Assembly: GCA_003313425.1 (NCBI GenBank)
Contig: NHZP01000053.1
Span: forward strand, 282,268 to 346,267
DNA: 64,000 nucleotides
Direction: 5' to 3'
Origin: Pseudopyrenochaeta lycopersici
Taxonomy: Eukaryota; Ascomycota; Dothideomycetes; Pleosporales; Pseudopyrenochaetaceae
Shown here: in pieces, positions 23,451-34,880 of the stretch
Layout: each line of letters opens with the position of its first letter
Numbering within the stretch: the stretch's first letter is position 1
Made by a program: the position numbers and the translations under genes
The notes under the pieces: model-generated
The model's database searches: none
What the model saw: only the letters and a program-made list of their open reading frames with translations
Told to the model about the DNA's origin: nothing

Positions 23451-25615
23451 AATATAAATTAGTCTGCGTAGTATTCTATATCTATGCTATATATATCTTT
23501 ACTAGTTATATAGTAGAGGAATACAGTTATTATAAGATAATATACAGCCTGCTTACTATCTTCCTAGTTATTATTAGATTCTTATTTACTCTCTTATACA
23601 GTCTTAGTATCTTAGTTACTACTTTATGCTCCTTTAAAGTCTATAATATATACTATAACCTCTTCCTATAGTAGGGTAGCCTTATAGAAAGCCTTATATA
23701 AGCTAATATATTAGTTTCTAGCTTACGTCTAATCTATACGTAGATAGTATAATAATTAGTATCTTTCCTTATAGTAGATAAAATACTTCTTCCTTATTTA
23801 GCTTTAAGGCGCTCCTTAGTATCTTATTAGAGAGTTAGCTTATATTATCTCCTTAGTAGAGAGGGCCTAGATCTTCCCGCACGGTTTATAGGATACCTTA
23901 TGCGCAGGTTTAAGTTATATTAGTAGTTAGTGTAGTACGTGTCTAGTAGTTCCTATACGTACTGCTAAGCTTATCTATTAATTATAATTTAGAGGGCTAA
24001 GTAAAGGTTACTAAATAGTGCTTTATACGTAGGCCTTTTTAAGAATATAGCTTATTCTAGCTTAGGCTATCCTTAGCACGCACAGATAACTATAGTATGT
24101 AGGGGGACCTCCCCCTAAAAGTCTTATCTAAGCACTCTTTATATAAGAGTTAGTTTATTAATTATAATCTTTAGGGCCTTATATAGCGTCTTATCTAGGT
24201 TCTCTTACTTATATTATGCGAAGGTTATTATTATCTAGTCTATCTAGTATTAGTTATAGTTAATATTAGTGTTAAAGTAGTTATCTAACTTTCTATACAG
24301 TTATTTCTATATCTAGCTAGGTCTAATATTATGTATATAGTATATATTTATATAGCCTTCTAGGATGTCTAAGAAGACACTTATATATTAAGGCTTATAG
24401 ATATTAAGTTACTAATATAGTTTAATAAAGATTCTTATCTTATCTACTAAGATATTATATAGTTTACCTATATAGTTATTTTCTTATCTTTATACTTTTT
24501 AAAATTATACTAGTTTCTTAAGTACTAGTTTCTTACTTATATATTCTTAGGCTAGTAGTAGCTTATACAGGTTATACGCCTGTGCTAGTTATTAGTATCC
24601 TCTCTTCTATGCCTATTATATTAGTTCTCTCCCTTACGTATAGTATAATAGTGTTCTTATTAGTTAGTAGGGTAATTCTATTATGCGTGCTATTAGTATG
24701 TATTAGGGTATTATTAGGTATAGTGCCTCTGTGTATAGGGTAGGTGTTAGTCCTAGTAATATATATCTTATTACCTCTTCTATATAGAGGATTTATTCTA
24801 TAAGTACGTCTAGTAGTGCTAGTTATAGCTTCCTTTCTTTATATTCTTTATGCGCTTATTACGTCTAGAGAGTTAGGCTTACGTATATCTTTATACTTAG
24901 TATATTATAGCGTCCTTATACTATCTTATATAGTTTTATCTTTTATAAGGTATTATATAGAAGAAGGAAGGCTAGTCTTTTCTTATATAGTATTATAAGT
25001 AGTTCCCTCCTAAACGTATAGTTAAGGTAGCTAAAGTATATTTCTTCCTATTATTTAAAGTCTTTTATAAAGTATTAGAGGAAGTATAGCCCTTTAAGTA
25101 CTATTATATAGAGGTTAATTAGCGCTAATACTGCGTACGTATTAAAGGCGTATATAGATATATTTAGTAGATTAATCTCTTCTCCTTAGAGGTTAAGATT
25201 AATCTCCTTCTGTAATATTACTAATAAGATACCTATACTCTTCTTAATTTCCTTATATATAGTCCCTCTATTTCTTTATAATAAGCTTATCTCTAATATA
25301 TCTCTTACTATTTATTTATATTACGTGTATTATTAATAGTATTACTAGTAGCTTATTTATATAGTAAGCTTTTTATTATTATATAAGTTACATACTATCT
25401 CCTATTACTTTATATAGTAGCCTTAATATCTTACGTGCCCTATCTAGGTGCAGTCTATAAGTATTTTTAGTTTATATAAGGTAATACTTAATCTTACTAC
25501 TCTTAGTAATTTCTATTTAAGGTAGGGTGTAAAATAGAGACCTACTTCTTTAGAAGGTTTAACTCTATCTTTACTTTACTAATTTACTTAATAAAGTTAA
25601 TTATAAACTAATTAG

Positions 25616-25842
25616 TGTAGGTAGAACTTCCTCTGTAGCTGCAGCGTGCGGTAAGTTATCGTGTATATAGTAGGTATCTGTGTTTATAGTAATTATTCTC
25701 TATTTATCTATGTATAGTTAAGGAGAGTTCTTATATAGGGGGTACAGAGCTTTAGCCCTTATGCCTAAAGCTTCTGTTGTTATATAATGGCGCGCGACAG
25801 CTTAACGTCGTGCGTACCAACCTCATGCATTACGTACGGACA
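25616..25842 (-). repeat. Copia LTR, right copy
   Basis: 227 bp. Its last ~50 bases (AACGTCGTGCGTACCAACCT) are nearly free of RIP changes compared with the left LTR. Confidence 0.95.
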
Positions 25843-25847
25843 GTAGG

Positions 25848-27870
25848 CGCATATAAAGTAAAGATAAGTAAAGAAAAAATAAGGGTAGTAAAAGAATAGC
25901 CTAAACCTAAAATAATTAAAGATATATAGTTATTTATAAGATTTATTAACTTTAACTAATAGTTTATTAAGGACTTCTCTAAAAAATCTATCCTACTTAC
26001 TAAGCTTATAAGAAAAAAGATAATATAGGAATAGAAAAATAAATAAAGAAAAGTATTTTAGATACTTAAAGAAGCCTATATTATACTACTAGTATTAATT
26101 ATATTTTAAATAGAAGAACTATTATAATTTAAAACAGACGCCTTAGACCTTACACTAGGTATAATAGTAAAATAAGAGCGCAATAGGAAATAGCACCTAA
26201 TAGCGTACTACTTAAGGAAATTCACAGACCTAGAGGAACGCTACAACGTGCATAACAAAGAGCTTATAGTAGTTATTAATGCCCTTAACTACTAGCAGAT
26301 CTACGCAGAGAGCTGCTTAAATCTTATAATATTTACAGATTATAAGAACTTAGTTAATTTTACTACTACTAAGACCTTAAACTAAAGATAGGTCTAATAG
26401 GCTAAAATACTAGGATAATATAAGTTTAAGATTATATATACGCTAGGAAAGGATAATAGCAGAGCTAATACTCTTAGCCGCAGATTAGACATCGCAGGAA
26501 TAAAAGTAATAATAAATAATACTATCTTTTAAGTAAACTAGGATAGAAGCCTAGGACCTAATAAGTTATTAAATAATACTATAATAATTACGCCTAAAGT
26601 ACCTAAAGAATTATAAGAAGTAATTATCTAATAATACTACAATAACCTAGTATATAGTTACCCTAGAATTAAAAGAATAATAGAACTTATATAATAATAC
26701 TATAGCTTTAAAAATATAAAGGATAAGGTTAAATAGTTTATTAAAAAATGCGCGGACTGTTATAAGAATAAACACAGTACCTATATACTCTACAGAGAAA
26801 TATAAGCTATAGAGCTACTTAATAAACCTTAGGTAGACATTTTTATAGACTTTATAATAGAGTTACTACTATCTAAAGATCCTGTAATAGGAATTAAGTA
26901 TAATACTATTTTTAATACAGTCTGTAGATTTACGAAAGTAGTAGAAATAATACTATTTTAAAATAACTATAATACAGAATAACTAGCATTTGTTATCTTA
27001 AACAGACTAATATAATATTACAGTATACCTAAGTCTATTATAAGTAACAGAGATAAGCTCTTTATATCTAACTTCTAGTCTACCTTAATAGCTATAATAG
27101 GGATAAAGAGAAAATTATTAACAGCCTATTACCTATAAACAGACAGATAGACAGAAAGAATAAACAGAATAATAAAGACCTACCTAAGAATTTATAGCAA
27201 TTAATAATAAAATAATTAGGTCTTATTACTACTAATAGTATAACTAGCCTATAATAACAAACTATTAGAATTAACTAGAAAGATACTGTTCTTTACTAAC
27301 TATAAGAGACACCTTAATCTCTTTATAAAGTTATATTTTAGTAGAAAAGCTAAAGCAGCTATAAAAATAGCTAAAGAAATAAAGAAAATATACAAGTAAC
27401 TCTAAGAGAACCTTAAGAAAGTATAATATAATAGTATCTCCTACTAAAATAAGAAAAGAAAAATAGTACTTTAACTAAAGAAGGAGGATAAAGTATACTT
27501 ACTTATAAAAATTCTACGTAATAAGTAACTAAGTAAAAGACTTAATTACGTTAAGATTAGACTATTTTTATTTAAAGAATAAAATAGACTTATAAATTAT
27601 ATACTTAAGCTACTACTAGATATAAAGATCTACCTATACTTCTATATCTCTAAATTAGAACTAGCTAACCTTATAATACTATTATAGAAAATATTCTAGT
27701 ATAAACTAGAAGAAGAAACTAAGTTTAAAGTTAAGAAAATCTAAGGATACTAATAGAATAGAAGAGTTAATAATCTAGAACTAAGCTTTAGCTACCTAGT
27801 TAAATAGAAAGGATACCTAAGTATAGAAAGTACGTAGGAACTACTAGAAAACCTAAAAAACTATTAAGAA
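25848..27870 (+). pseudogene. Gypsy pol, downstream part (RNase H, integrase, chromodomain)
   Basis: Resumes the frame cut at 18354. RNase H-like motifs include FKTDALDLTLGII (near 26,130), KFTDLEERYNVHNKELIVVI (near 26,220) and FTDYKNL (near 26,330). The integrase zinc region has KKCADCYKNK near 26,745, followed by the DDE core with DIFIDFI (near 26,840). At 27790..27870 the C-terminus reads YLVK, stop, KGYLSIEST, stop, ELLENL: a chromodomain whose two tryptophans are now TAG. Chromodomains direct such elements to heterochromatin. Inactive. Two stretches (26,160-26,350) keep more GC than the rest. Confidence 0.88.
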
Positions 27871-28525
27871 AAAATTAGAGAATATTAGGAAAGAGAGGAA
27901 AGAAAGAAAAAGAAATAATAAACTTAGGAGGCTTATTATAACTCTAAGGTTACCTAGCTAGAAGACTCTAATACCCCTAGTTCCTAGAATAGCAACTAGT
28001 CTATAATAGCAGCGCCTAAGAGAGCCTTAGAGTTAACTAAGGCTAACTTAGAGTTTAAGGACTCTAACGCCTTAAGGCATTTAATATCTTCTACGTCTGC
28101 AAGACCTTTATTAAATAACTTTGCCTCCTTCTTCTTTAATAACTTTTATTACTTACGTAAATATTTTTATTTTAAACGCGCTGCAGTAATATAGTTAAAC
28201 ACTGCTTGCGCTAACTACTTATCCTTATTAATAGCCTTTTCTACTACCTTATCTTAATAACTTAGATCTGCTAGCTCTCTATTAATCTTTAAAAAGTCTA
28301 GAACTAGAATATTAATAGGCACGTATTCTACCTGCCCCCTAACTCCCTTATAATTTCTGCACTTTATAGATAAAGAAGACATCTAATAACCTAAGTTATT
28401 TTCTATATATTATTTACAGGATACTATCGCGTCCTAACCTTTATTATTTATTTAATCTCTGCGTTTTTAGTAATAGTATATAGCCTAAGAGGATATTAGA
28501 TTAACTTATAAGGATATAAGTTATT

Positions 28526-28540
28526 AAAGGAGGGGGATAG
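28526..28540 (+). other. Polypurine tract of the gypsy element
   Basis: AAAGGAGGGGGATAG abuts the 3' LTR. It would prime plus-strand DNA synthesis in a live element. Confidence 0.85.
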
Positions 28541-28973
28541 TGTTATAACCTAAGAACGTACTAAGGGTCAGCCGCCTTAAGAAGCCCTGCGGCCTAGTAC
28601 GTGTACTAAAATATAAGGCTGCACCTAAGAAGTACGTAACTTATTATAAGTCTTATAGTCTTAGGAATCTTATACGCTAATATACAGTCTCTGTATAAGA
28701 CTTACTAAGAGTAATATAGTCTTATAAGACTCCTTATATATATAGATTATAGTAATAAACTCTTATAGCTTATTATATTTAACTTAATATTATACTCTAT
28801 AGTATAGTAATACTAATACTAATTATTCTTAACCCTTAGTACTCTTTATAGAAGCACCTTCTTACTATCTTAGTATTAAACCCCCCTTCTATCTAGTCCC
28901 TTACTCTATCCTAGAGAACTAACCTTATAATCTTATTAGTTATCTTTACTAATAGCTTTTAAGATTCTTTATA
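28541..28973 (+). repeat. 3' LTR of the gypsy element
   Basis: 433 bp, starts TGTTATAACC and ends TTCTTTATA. Followed by the AAAAG duplication. More uniformly AT-shifted than the 5' LTR. Confidence 0.95.
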
Positions 28974-28978
28974 AAAAG

Positions 28979-29979
28979 CTATCCTACTCCTCTATAGCTT
29001 AACTATAATTATTATACTAAGGATAGGATCTATATATAAGCTTTTTAAGATACTACTAGAGGTACTTAATTAGGTTAAGTTTAGGTAAGTAGGGTAGCTA
29101 GTTAACTATACTAATATAGTGCTTAGCTAGAAATCTCCTTATAGCTGCAGCTATATATACGCGCGCGTTATCCTATATAAAAAGCTGCAAATAACGCTAT
29201 AATTATAAGAGGCCTTTCTTTAAAGCCTTAATATAACTTTTAGCAGAGTATCTATAGTTTAGAGTATTAGGATTATGCTCTATTATAACTAGAGAGCTCT
29301 TCTGTACACGCCTACGTTTATCTAGCTATATTAAACCCTATACTATCTATACTACCTTCTTACTATAGCTATAAGTTTAAAGTATTATTATCTTCTATTT
29401 CTCTTATAAATTATAAAATACCTACTCTTATATTTACTCTAAGCCCTTCTAAAAGGAGTACTTATCTAAAAAGCGTATAGTACGTTAATACTATAGGAAA
29501 TAAGAGTACTCTTTATAGAACTTAAGCTGCTATAACGCACGCGATTTATTAAGCTTTAGACGCTTTTTATAAGGAGATTTAGTAAGGCCTTATCTTTTAA
29601 GATACTGCTATAATATAGAATAGCTAGGTAGCTTTAAAGTAGTGCTATCTAGATTTATAACTACTACCTCTTTAGCTAGCTCTTTATACGTAATTTTTAG
29701 CTGTACGCGTGCTTTATAATAAATAATCTTCTTCTAATAAAGCGATAGTATAGGTAGTCTACTGCTGTAAGGTTTATCTGTTATTTTACTAGTTTGTTAA
29801 TATCTTTTCCTAATATCGCGTATACTGCGTTTACTACAGCTAAACGCGTTAGTAACTTTAGTAACTATAGCACTACTATACAGTATGCTAATAATTTAAT
29901 TCTACTACTAGACTGTTAAATTAGGACGTCTGCGCGTATTTTGGTCTATTTCTTAAAGAATTTGGCGTTGTGGTGGCAT
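28979..29979 (-). pseudogene. Tc1/mariner transposase, N-terminal and catalytic part
   Basis: The start is ATG at 29979 (MPPQRQIL, stop, EIDQ). Minus-strand pieces match the family: an HTH region with VQLKITYKELAKEVVV and LKLPSYSIL, then the DDE part with QDNARVYIAAAIRRFLA and LPKLNLIKYL. The last corresponds to a family motif whose final acidic catalytic residue is now Lys. Many TAA and TAG codons replace Gln and Trp. The frame is cut at the gypsy insertion and continues at 14435. The mutation pattern is RIP-like, so inactive. Confidence 0.88.
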
Positions 29980-30034
29980 AATTATAATACTGCAAAGTTG
30001 AGGTGGTGTTGTTGTGATGGAGCGCGTCGCACTA

Positions 30035-30063
30035 GCGCGGCGAGAACTTTTGGAAGGGCACTG
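30035..30063 (-). repeat. Right terminal inverted repeat of the Tc1/mariner element
   Basis: 29 bases ending GGAAGGGCACTG, followed by TA. Exact inverse of 14171..14199. Confidence 0.95.
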
Positions 30064-30065
30064 TA

Positions 30066-31598
30066 CATGAGCTTCCGATTGATAATACTACCAACGTTTA
30101 AAAGATAATTTCAAGAACGTGCGTTTTTGGTACATCTTTACAGTTCCTCAAGAGTCAGGTATAGCTTTGATATCATACAGTGCTCCTTCAATTATGCGCC
30201 TCCGTTGATTCAGGCGGATAATGGTCACCACTCCGTGTCCCTGCGCTTATGGTTCTCCCATCGCCAGCCCACTATTAGAAATATATACTTTTGAAATAGC
30301 GTAGTAGACCCCACTTTGAAAAATTTGAGACGGAGTTCTTTTCCCTTGTGGTCGAGCGACACACGCACTGAGCAGGCGCCAATACATGCCACTTCTTGTA
30401 TCGGAAAGCTCGAGTAAGTTCCATCTTGGGAAAGTATCGCTCGTCTATATTGCGACATCGACATCGCGTTGTGCCTGAAGTTTACCCCTGATGATGGGAT
30501 TGATTCCCCGGAACCTTAGCAATTCTAGATTCCGGGTAAGATGAAGAAAGCTACAGCGCAGCTAAAGTATTTTGAACATAAGTGTGGACATGTTGCACCA
30601 ATACTGGGGTATTCCCAGATCGTACTTAGACTTTTTCAACGCATGAAACCCATCATACCTTGTCCCTGCCAATGTGGGGCTCAGTCATCGCTTCTAGCCT
30701 ATTGGGCCATTCTTGCGGGCCGTCCCCGGCGGCTTGGCCGTGAAAGAACCATGTACATGAAAAGAGCCTGGATACGGATCTATTGGAAGGACTCGACGAA
30801 CGTTAATAGTTCGCCTTTATCCATCCGACCGTGGGAATCTGACCCTGCTTGAACGATTTGGGGTCTCCGAAACTGCAAATGTCGTGCCACTTCGGTGGAT
30901 GAACGTTTGCCAGATCATGGATAGGATCCATTGGAGTGCATGTACCACGCCATTTGATGAGGCAAATAACACCATTTCAACCCTAGCGTTTTTGATTCAT
31001 GTCATCTTTCAGCTCTCAAGCAAAGCACCCCCTAGATCAATATCCGTTGTGTACAACGACACTATCGGGCGACATAACAGGTAAGAGTAAGGCATATAAA
31101 GTAATTTCTCGTCACCATGAGTATTGCTAGAATATACCCAATCTTAGTGAAACAACATCCAATGACAGTGCTTTGTAAAGCAAAAGAATCTATTTCTGAC
31201 CGAGGGCTATGCCCATAGAAGTAAGAGCTACGATTGGAACTCTAAACAAGGGCGTGAAGCGCAGCTCTTGTATAGGTATAGCAGGTGACGCGAACGTCTT
31301 GTGGCGAGCGAACCGTGCAGTAGCGCTCAACCTGATGGCGATCAATCTTGTACCGATACCTGAGACAAGGAGATCTTGAGGATTCTTTTCATCCTTGAGG
31401 GTCTAGTGGGGCGCAGATATAGATGCAGCGAGGATATGCGTCCGTAATTAGCTCGTTGCGATTCCGCGAAACCCTTGCTGTTTACTACAAGGATTCAAAC
31501 TTCCCATAACTACCATTGCCCCTGTTTTGAAGTCGTGTGTTTCCTTAGGAAGGAGAGCAGGACGCGCTTTCTTTTCTGAATTAACCTTATTGCCTACG
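30066..31598. other. Intergenic, no recognised gene
   Basis: Normal base composition returns at the transposon edge. Several frames of 60-103 codons exist (for example + 30541..30852 and - 30225..30464), but none has a motif I recognise. It could hold a badly decayed gene. Confidence 0.4.
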
Positions 31599-33218
31599 AT
31601 GAAGTTGTTGAAGGGTTTTAGTATGGGATGCATCTATCTTTGGGTACTCACCTCTATGGCCTCAGGACAACAAATGCCATCATGCGCGGTAAGAGTTACT
31701 CTGACATCTCTATTATATGGAAAGTTCCCATACTGACCTTGGAAGAGTCAATGCTTGGAAACAAGCCTGAGAGCACAAGACACTTGTGCTCCGACAAATA
31801 CCACTTGCATCTGTTCTACTGAACCCCTACTGAACGCGATTGAGGCATGCGTAGTGCCTTCATGCACCGTAATCGAAGCGCTATGTAAGCTGCAAACTGT
31901 TCCACATCTCCCTCATCTTAACGGGAAACTGATAATCATAGCGGCAAAAAACGCGACGCAGACTATGTGCGGGAGGCCGGTACGGGACTTGTCACGTATT
32001 ACACCTATTATAAGTGGTATCTCAGGAGCGATAGCTATCGTTGCAGTGATCATCCGGTCCGTTCTTACTGGTGGTGTCTTCGCGCTTGACGACATTTTTG
32101 CAATTGCAGCGCTAGTTTCAGCTCTGCCAATGGGCATTCTGCAGTTCATATTGGCAGGAGATGGTTTTGGAAAAGACATCTGGACACTTACAGCCGAGAA
32201 GGTCTCTCGAGTTATCCAGGTTAGAACCCTAATCTATCGTATTTAATTGTATCATTGATAAGTTTTAGCTCACCTGGATAAGCGAAACATCGTATTTTAC
32301 TGCGGTTGCTCTCACAAAAATATCATTTCTCTTCTTCTGTCTTCGCATCTTTCCGCGACAAGAACTTAGGAAGACAATATATACGCTAATCATGATCACT
32401 ACTGCGTTTGGCGTAGTTTCTGTATTGGTCTGTCTCTTCAATTGTACGCCGGTATCATACATATGGACAAACTGGGATGGTGAGCATACGGGCAGATGCA
32501 TCAACTCTCACGTATTCGCTTGGGTTCACGCCGCCGTCAACATCGTTCTCGAGTTAGCCATCATCGCTGTCCCAATCCCAGAACTCTCGCGCTTGAGGCT
32601 GAATATGAAAAAGAAAATCTATATTATCATGATGTTCAGCATCGGCACTTTGTGAGTCCGCTTTCTTACTGTGCCTGAAATCGCTTTACCCTCATTTCTT
32701 TCAGCTACCTTGGCGAAGCTGACAGCGCGTGAAGCACGGTCGTAGTCTCTATTATCCGCCTCCAATCCCTTGTCGCTTTCTCCTCCTCCACCAATCCAAC
32801 CTATGACAACGTCCCCACAGGTTACTGGTCTAATCTCGAGGCTTTTGTCGCCATCTTCTGCGTGTGCATGCCAGCCCTACGCCGGTTCCTCGCCAATCTA
32901 TTCCCCCGGTTTTTCGGCATCACTCAAACAGGTTCAGGGTTCGAACACTACGATCCGCCAAATTTCCCGAATCGACCGTCAAAGACGAAGCACCAAAACT
33001 TGACCACGAGTATGACTCTAGATGGGACTACTTTTAAGGGATCAGGTATAACAAAGACTACGGAGACGAGAATTGAAAGTAAGAGAGGAGAGGAGGATGA
33101 GATTCAACTAGTAGAATTAGGTGTGGAAAGGAATTTGAAGGATGGTTGGTCTAGCATTGAAAGTGATGGAGATTCTAAGAGTGATAAGAGTGGGAAGAAT
33201 ACAATACAGATAATGTAG
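31599..33218 (+). CDS. CFEM-domain seven-transmembrane receptor (PTH11-like, fungal rhodopsin-type domain)
   Basis: Four exons, 31599..31688, 31746..32219, 32269..32651 and 32735..33218, with consistent phases, give 476 residues. The third acceptor must be GCGTGAAG at 32734; the earlier TTTCAG would bring an in-frame stop. Residues 1-23 are a signal peptide. Residues about 27-95 are a CFEM domain of eight cysteines (MPSCASQCLETS, DTCAPTNTTCICS, IEACVVPSCTV, MCGRPVRD). Seven membrane helices follow, with family motifs such as LTKISFLFFCLRIF, WDGEHTGRC and VSIIRLQSLVAF, and then a cytoplasmic tail rich in Ser, Lys and Glu. Relatives sit in the plasma membrane and, in the best-studied case (PTH11), sense surfaces during infection-structure formation. 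The gene looks intact although it lies only 1.5 kb from the RIP-mutated block. Ligand unknown. Confidence 0.92.
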
Positions 33219-34880
33219 AAGCTAATTCCGCGATGATTATGCGCCGAGATTTAATTTAAGCACTAGTAAGTGTCCCATTACTAGCATAGCCTACTCAATG
33301 TGATAATTCTATTACAGGTTTTACCAATCCGCCGGCATGGCTAGTCAGCCGACAGAATGGACTAGCAGCCTCAGAAAGCAATAAAGTAAGTCGTATTGCC
33401 GATGGGATGAGGCGTGCTGATGTTGGAGGGGCGCTAGTCGGCCAGTAGTGCCCGTGGGGTGGCGAACCATGATAGTAGATACACCTAATACGAATAGCAC
33501 ATTAGAGGTTTCATATGTATTTTCATTAGGTGCTCCAAGATCAAATCAACCTGGTACTAAGCTGTATTGGGATAAATAGTGTTATTTTGCTAGCTATACC
33601 TCGCCACGTTGAAGCATGGTGCCCGCAAGTCCTATGATGGGACAACAAACTTCGTGTATTTATAGTGAAGGACGTGCTATAAATGTCAAACCACATACAT
33701 AGGACGCTTTCCGTGTTCCATATCTCAGCGGTCCGTCAATAGGCAACCTGTAGGCAACTTAAAAGCAAGATATCTCCTTTTGTATTTATGATGCGGAACC
33801 ACTTTGCCACGGAGAAAAAGAGAGCAATGCGGATGACAGAACTTTACTACTAAATGTATTGCCCTTGATAAAGGCAAGCGCTGCACCCTAAAAGAGGGTC
33901 TCACTCAAGCGAATGCATATTGCCACGATTACTTTTGGATCCTGCTAGACGCATCTAGAATGTGGTGCACGACAAGTCTAAGTCAATGAGGTGCAGCAAG
34001 TTGGTGAGATCTTGTGTCCTCTGTTCGACGCAACTCCCCGCAACAGCAGTACATATGATGGCAGCGGCGACGACGACGACGACGACGTCGAAGGTGCACA
34101 ACTTGAAGATGTAAAGTTTGTTTTTCACGAAACTTGAGCACATAATTTGCTTTAACGCGATAACAAATCCTTGACAGACTATGGCAAGTTTGGTGTATGG
34201 GGCGCTATTTTTGAATAATGATACTACAACTTTGGCCCATATTTTGTGTTGGGTCCCAATATTTCGAGCCTGTTATATGTCCCTGATTTATTACCATCCT
34301 CTTCTCGCAGACAAACATCATAGCCGTATAATACTAAGCAGCAGAGTATACTATACATAACAAAACTCCTACTCGATAGATAATTAAACACCGTCTGTCA
34401 ATAATCTTTATTGTCCTAGGTATAACTATAATGCCTTAGCTCCGCAAAAACATACGGCGCTACCTAGCACCCTAGGAAAAACAGCAACCCAGCCCTGCTC
34501 TTGTGCAGCAAGAATTGTAGTATCATGTTCATAACACGCACGGGTATTGAGGTAACTTCAAAAGTAAGAGTATGCAGTGCACGCCCTTTCAGATAATGAT
34601 ACATTCAATGCAACAATATTAGGTAATACAAATGATAGGAAGTATGCGCTTATCAGCCTTTCTGGTTGCTTATGCCTGAGAAGTTTCTCATTCCGCTTCA
34701 GTGTCTGTCTGTTCATCGACTCTGCCTCTTCCATACAAGCCCCGGCTATACTACACTGTCGCTACGTTTTGGATTACACCCTTAGAGCATTACCAAGGAA
34801 CGTCAGTTTAGGAACAATCCAGTGGAAGCAGAAACAGACGCTGTGGGCCTGTCATAATTAATTCTATATGTGAGTCTCTA
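33219..34880. other. Intergenic, no recognised gene
   Basis: Nothing recognised apart from a short (GAC)n tract at about 34068..34088. It separates two convergent genes (receptor + and ankyrin protein -). Confidence 0.5.

Noticed and set aside
32701..32734. Stop codon in the CFEM receptor taken as a pseudogene sign
   Set aside because: A later acceptor at 32734 removes the stop and restores the conserved segment VSIIRLQSL, so the gene is read as intact.
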